Positions 62,455 to 64,000 of a stretch of 64,000 nucleotides of DNA are shown piece after piece; position 1 is the first letter of the stretch, and each line of letters starts with the position of its first letter. The stretch covers positions 87,711,726 through 87,775,725 of the forward strand of contig CM059187.1 of assembly GCA_030323885.1 (NCBI GenBank), given 5' to 3'. The notes beneath the pieces are model-generated. The model ran no database searches. It was not told the DNA's origin and saw only the letters and a program-made list of their open reading frames with translations. Made by a program: the position numbers and the translations under genes. This DNA comes from Branchipolynoe longqiensis (taxonomy: Eukaryota; Annelida; Polychaeta; Phyllodocida; Polynoidae).

Positions 62455-62840
62455 CCGCATAGACAGGCAGGCATGGATAGGCTGATTGCATCAGGGGTCC
62501 TAGGTAGTGTAACCTGGATGCTTAAAGGTATGCACTCTATGGTCGTTGAACCTACCCTGTAAGTGCATTGCCTGTATGTATGTAATTGTAAGCATTAACA
62601 TGATTTATCGATGTAAGACATTTAAAAGACCTACACTTCCAAAGCGGACGAGTGTAGTAGTCTGCACTGACCTCTTATGTAAGGAGCCACATTCACAGGT
62701 ATACATAGGTATAGTTATCGCATTAGGGAGCCTAGGTAGTGTAATAGTTAGTGTGCTAGCCTCAGAATGGCAAGAACAGTGGGTTTGAATCCTGCTCTAA
62801 GCACAATATTTCCCATTTTCATCATCCCCATCCCACGAAA
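62455..62840 (+). repeat. SINE-C copies
   Basis: A leader and head fragment (62,455-62,525) and a fuller copy (about 62,655-62,840) with GGAGCCTAGGTAGTGTAATA, B box GGGTTTGAATCCTGC and ACAATATTTCCCATTTTCAT. Confidence 0.75.
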
Positions 62841-62902
62841 GAATTATTATCACTACCGGTAATGACTACAAGCCACAATGATGACTCAGATGGCTCGTAC
62901 AG

Positions 62903-63240
62903 CTTGTTGTTGTCGTTTTACGTCCTAGCAACACCTAAGGTCATATCAGGACGGGCACCGACTTGCGACAGTGTGCACTCTGGCGACTTTATAGTGCTGC
63001 CACGCTGGGATCCCAGGCTGCCAGCACCTTGGCCTGATATCCTACTCAGTCACATTATCCTGACACTGAGCCAACCAGTCCTTGTCCTATCCTAATAATG
63101 CCGAATGCCTGGCTAGGAAGCAACAAGTATCAATGCTTAAGTCATCGGTTTGACTCGACCAAGGTTCGAACCCAGGATCCCATGGTCTACCAACACGGGA
63201 GATGGACGCTCTAACTCATTCGGCCATCCCGTCTGGTTGA
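62903..63240 (-). repeat. SINE-A, full-length
   Basis: Minus strand, complete. Tail complement CTTGTTGTTGTCGTTTTACG; body 'ggtcatatcaggacgggcac', 'atcctaataatgccgaatgc'; B-box complement GGTTCGAACCCAGG; head 'ctctaactcattcggccatc'. The head resembles that of the copy at 42,963 more than that at 50,525, so at least two head subtypes exist. Confidence 0.88.
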
Positions 63241-63591
63241 TGGCTTGTACAGTCAGTGACACATGGTGCAAGGGCGGAAATGGAACCCTGGTGGCCACCA
63301 GATGGAGAGTCACAGCCAAAGGTCAAATGGCTGCATAACTGACCTCTGACATATGTGGGTTATCTCATTATTGTCGTCAGTTGACACAAGTCTAACCACT
63401 TCGAAATTACACCAGAGCCGGTTTTTGAAATCATTGGACTTAGATCTGACCATTTCGGAATTTTTCGTAAATTTCAATGTATACTTGTGGATGTGATTAG
63501 CAAGATTGACAGAATTGATCACACTAGCTTTTCACAATGAATATGACCCTCGCAGCTGACATGGTGCTAAACCTCCAGTAATCTATTGATC
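63241..63591. other. no gene seen
   Basis: Unassigned DNA. Confidence 0.4.
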
Positions 63592-63905
63592 GTTCTCTGT
63601 GGCGGAGTGGTTAGAGTGTCTGACTTTTTTCTAGGTCAGACTTCTAATCTGAGGGTCAGCGGTTCGATTCCCCATGTCCCCAGCTCTGCCAATTTGGATT
63701 TCCACCGCTGTGTATAACTTACAGTGTCATCAAAGGCCGGTTGCTCTCATACCATGTCTATGTGGTGTGGGAGGTTAAAAATCCCTTGGGTTGGTAAAAG
63801 TGTAGGCTCTGGCTTTCTATCGACCAGCAGTGGAATGAGGAAGACCAGTCGTCTCTGACTGAAATTTCCCCTGCTTAAACAACTAATGGACCAACAAAAA
63901 AAACC
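63592..63905 (+). repeat. SINE-B, full-length
   Basis: Reference copy. A box GTGGCGGAGTGGTTAGAGTG, a long variable-arm-like TTTTTTCTAGGTCAGACTTC, B box GGTTCGATTCC; body 'ggatttccaccgctgtgtat', 'gtgtaggctctggctttcta'; 3' end AGCAGTGGAATGAGGAAGAC, 'ctgcttaaacaactaatgga', then poly-A. The head most resembles tRNA-Leu or tRNA-Ser. Confidence 0.88.
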
Positions 63906-64000
63906 TAAAAATTAGTCTCATTGGTATTTGAATACTCCAATATACTTAGGACCTCTACATGCAACTGTTACAGAAGTACGGGGACAGGGGCAGGGGGAGG

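Overview
The window looks like repeat-dense intergenic DNA from an invertebrate animal. I cannot name the species. I recognise no host protein-coding gene. Every protein-like reading frame I can support belongs to a mobile element. The rest is SINEs, short inverted-repeat transposons, minisatellites, simple repeats and some CpG-rich patches that could be promoters. The eukaryotic, metazoan call rests on tRNA-headed SINEs, an RNase H-bearing non-LTR retrotransposon with a CAAT-type tail, a tyrosine-recombinase (YR) retrotransposon, vertebrate/invertebrate-type polyadenylation signals and extensive microsatellites.

Layout. 1-5,750: SINE remnants, a SINE tail array, then a GC-rich CpG-island-like stretch (about 2,050-3,440) and long C-rich tracts. 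5,995-17,160: a first 'GTCACA' inverted-repeat element, SINEs, a 1.9-kb CAN-triplet array, minisatellites, a truncated LINE nested inside a MITE, and purine-rich and GTGTGG arrays. 18,451-23,762: an apparently intact Ngaro/PAT-type YR retrotransposon with Gag, RT-RNase H and tyrosine recombinase, bounded by split direct repeats in the order A1 - genes - B1 A2 B2. 24,960-34,320: an inverted-repeat composite, four more GTCACA elements and GGGGC/CCCCG arrays. 34,650-43,700: MITEs, a 57-bp satellite, SINE clusters. 43,708-47,388: a decayed DNA element with about 330-bp terminal inverted repeats carrying a broken gene for a FEN1/XPG-like nuclease with a C-terminal cysteine cluster. 47,517-64,000: another GTCACA element, many SINEs and MITEs, a 485-bp element with perfect 40-bp inverted repeats, minisatellites, and a small promoter-like stretch near 57,120-57,235.

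Three things deserve most attention. (1) The YR retrotransposon has Gag and RT-RNase H in one frame, separated by a single UGA, with no in-frame AUG for 98 codons after it; this suggests stop-codon readthrough. (2) The FEN1-like gene, a member of a widespread but uncharacterised invertebrate protein family, lies between long terminal inverted repeats, so the family (or this member) appears to be transposon-borne. (3) Six elements share the terminus GTCACA. At least four also share a central palindrome, yet each interior is built from a different reiterated short word and its reverse complement. This pattern is not one I can name.

All calls come from reading the sequence; no search, fold or alignment program was run. 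Copy numbers and boundaries of diverged repeats are approximate.
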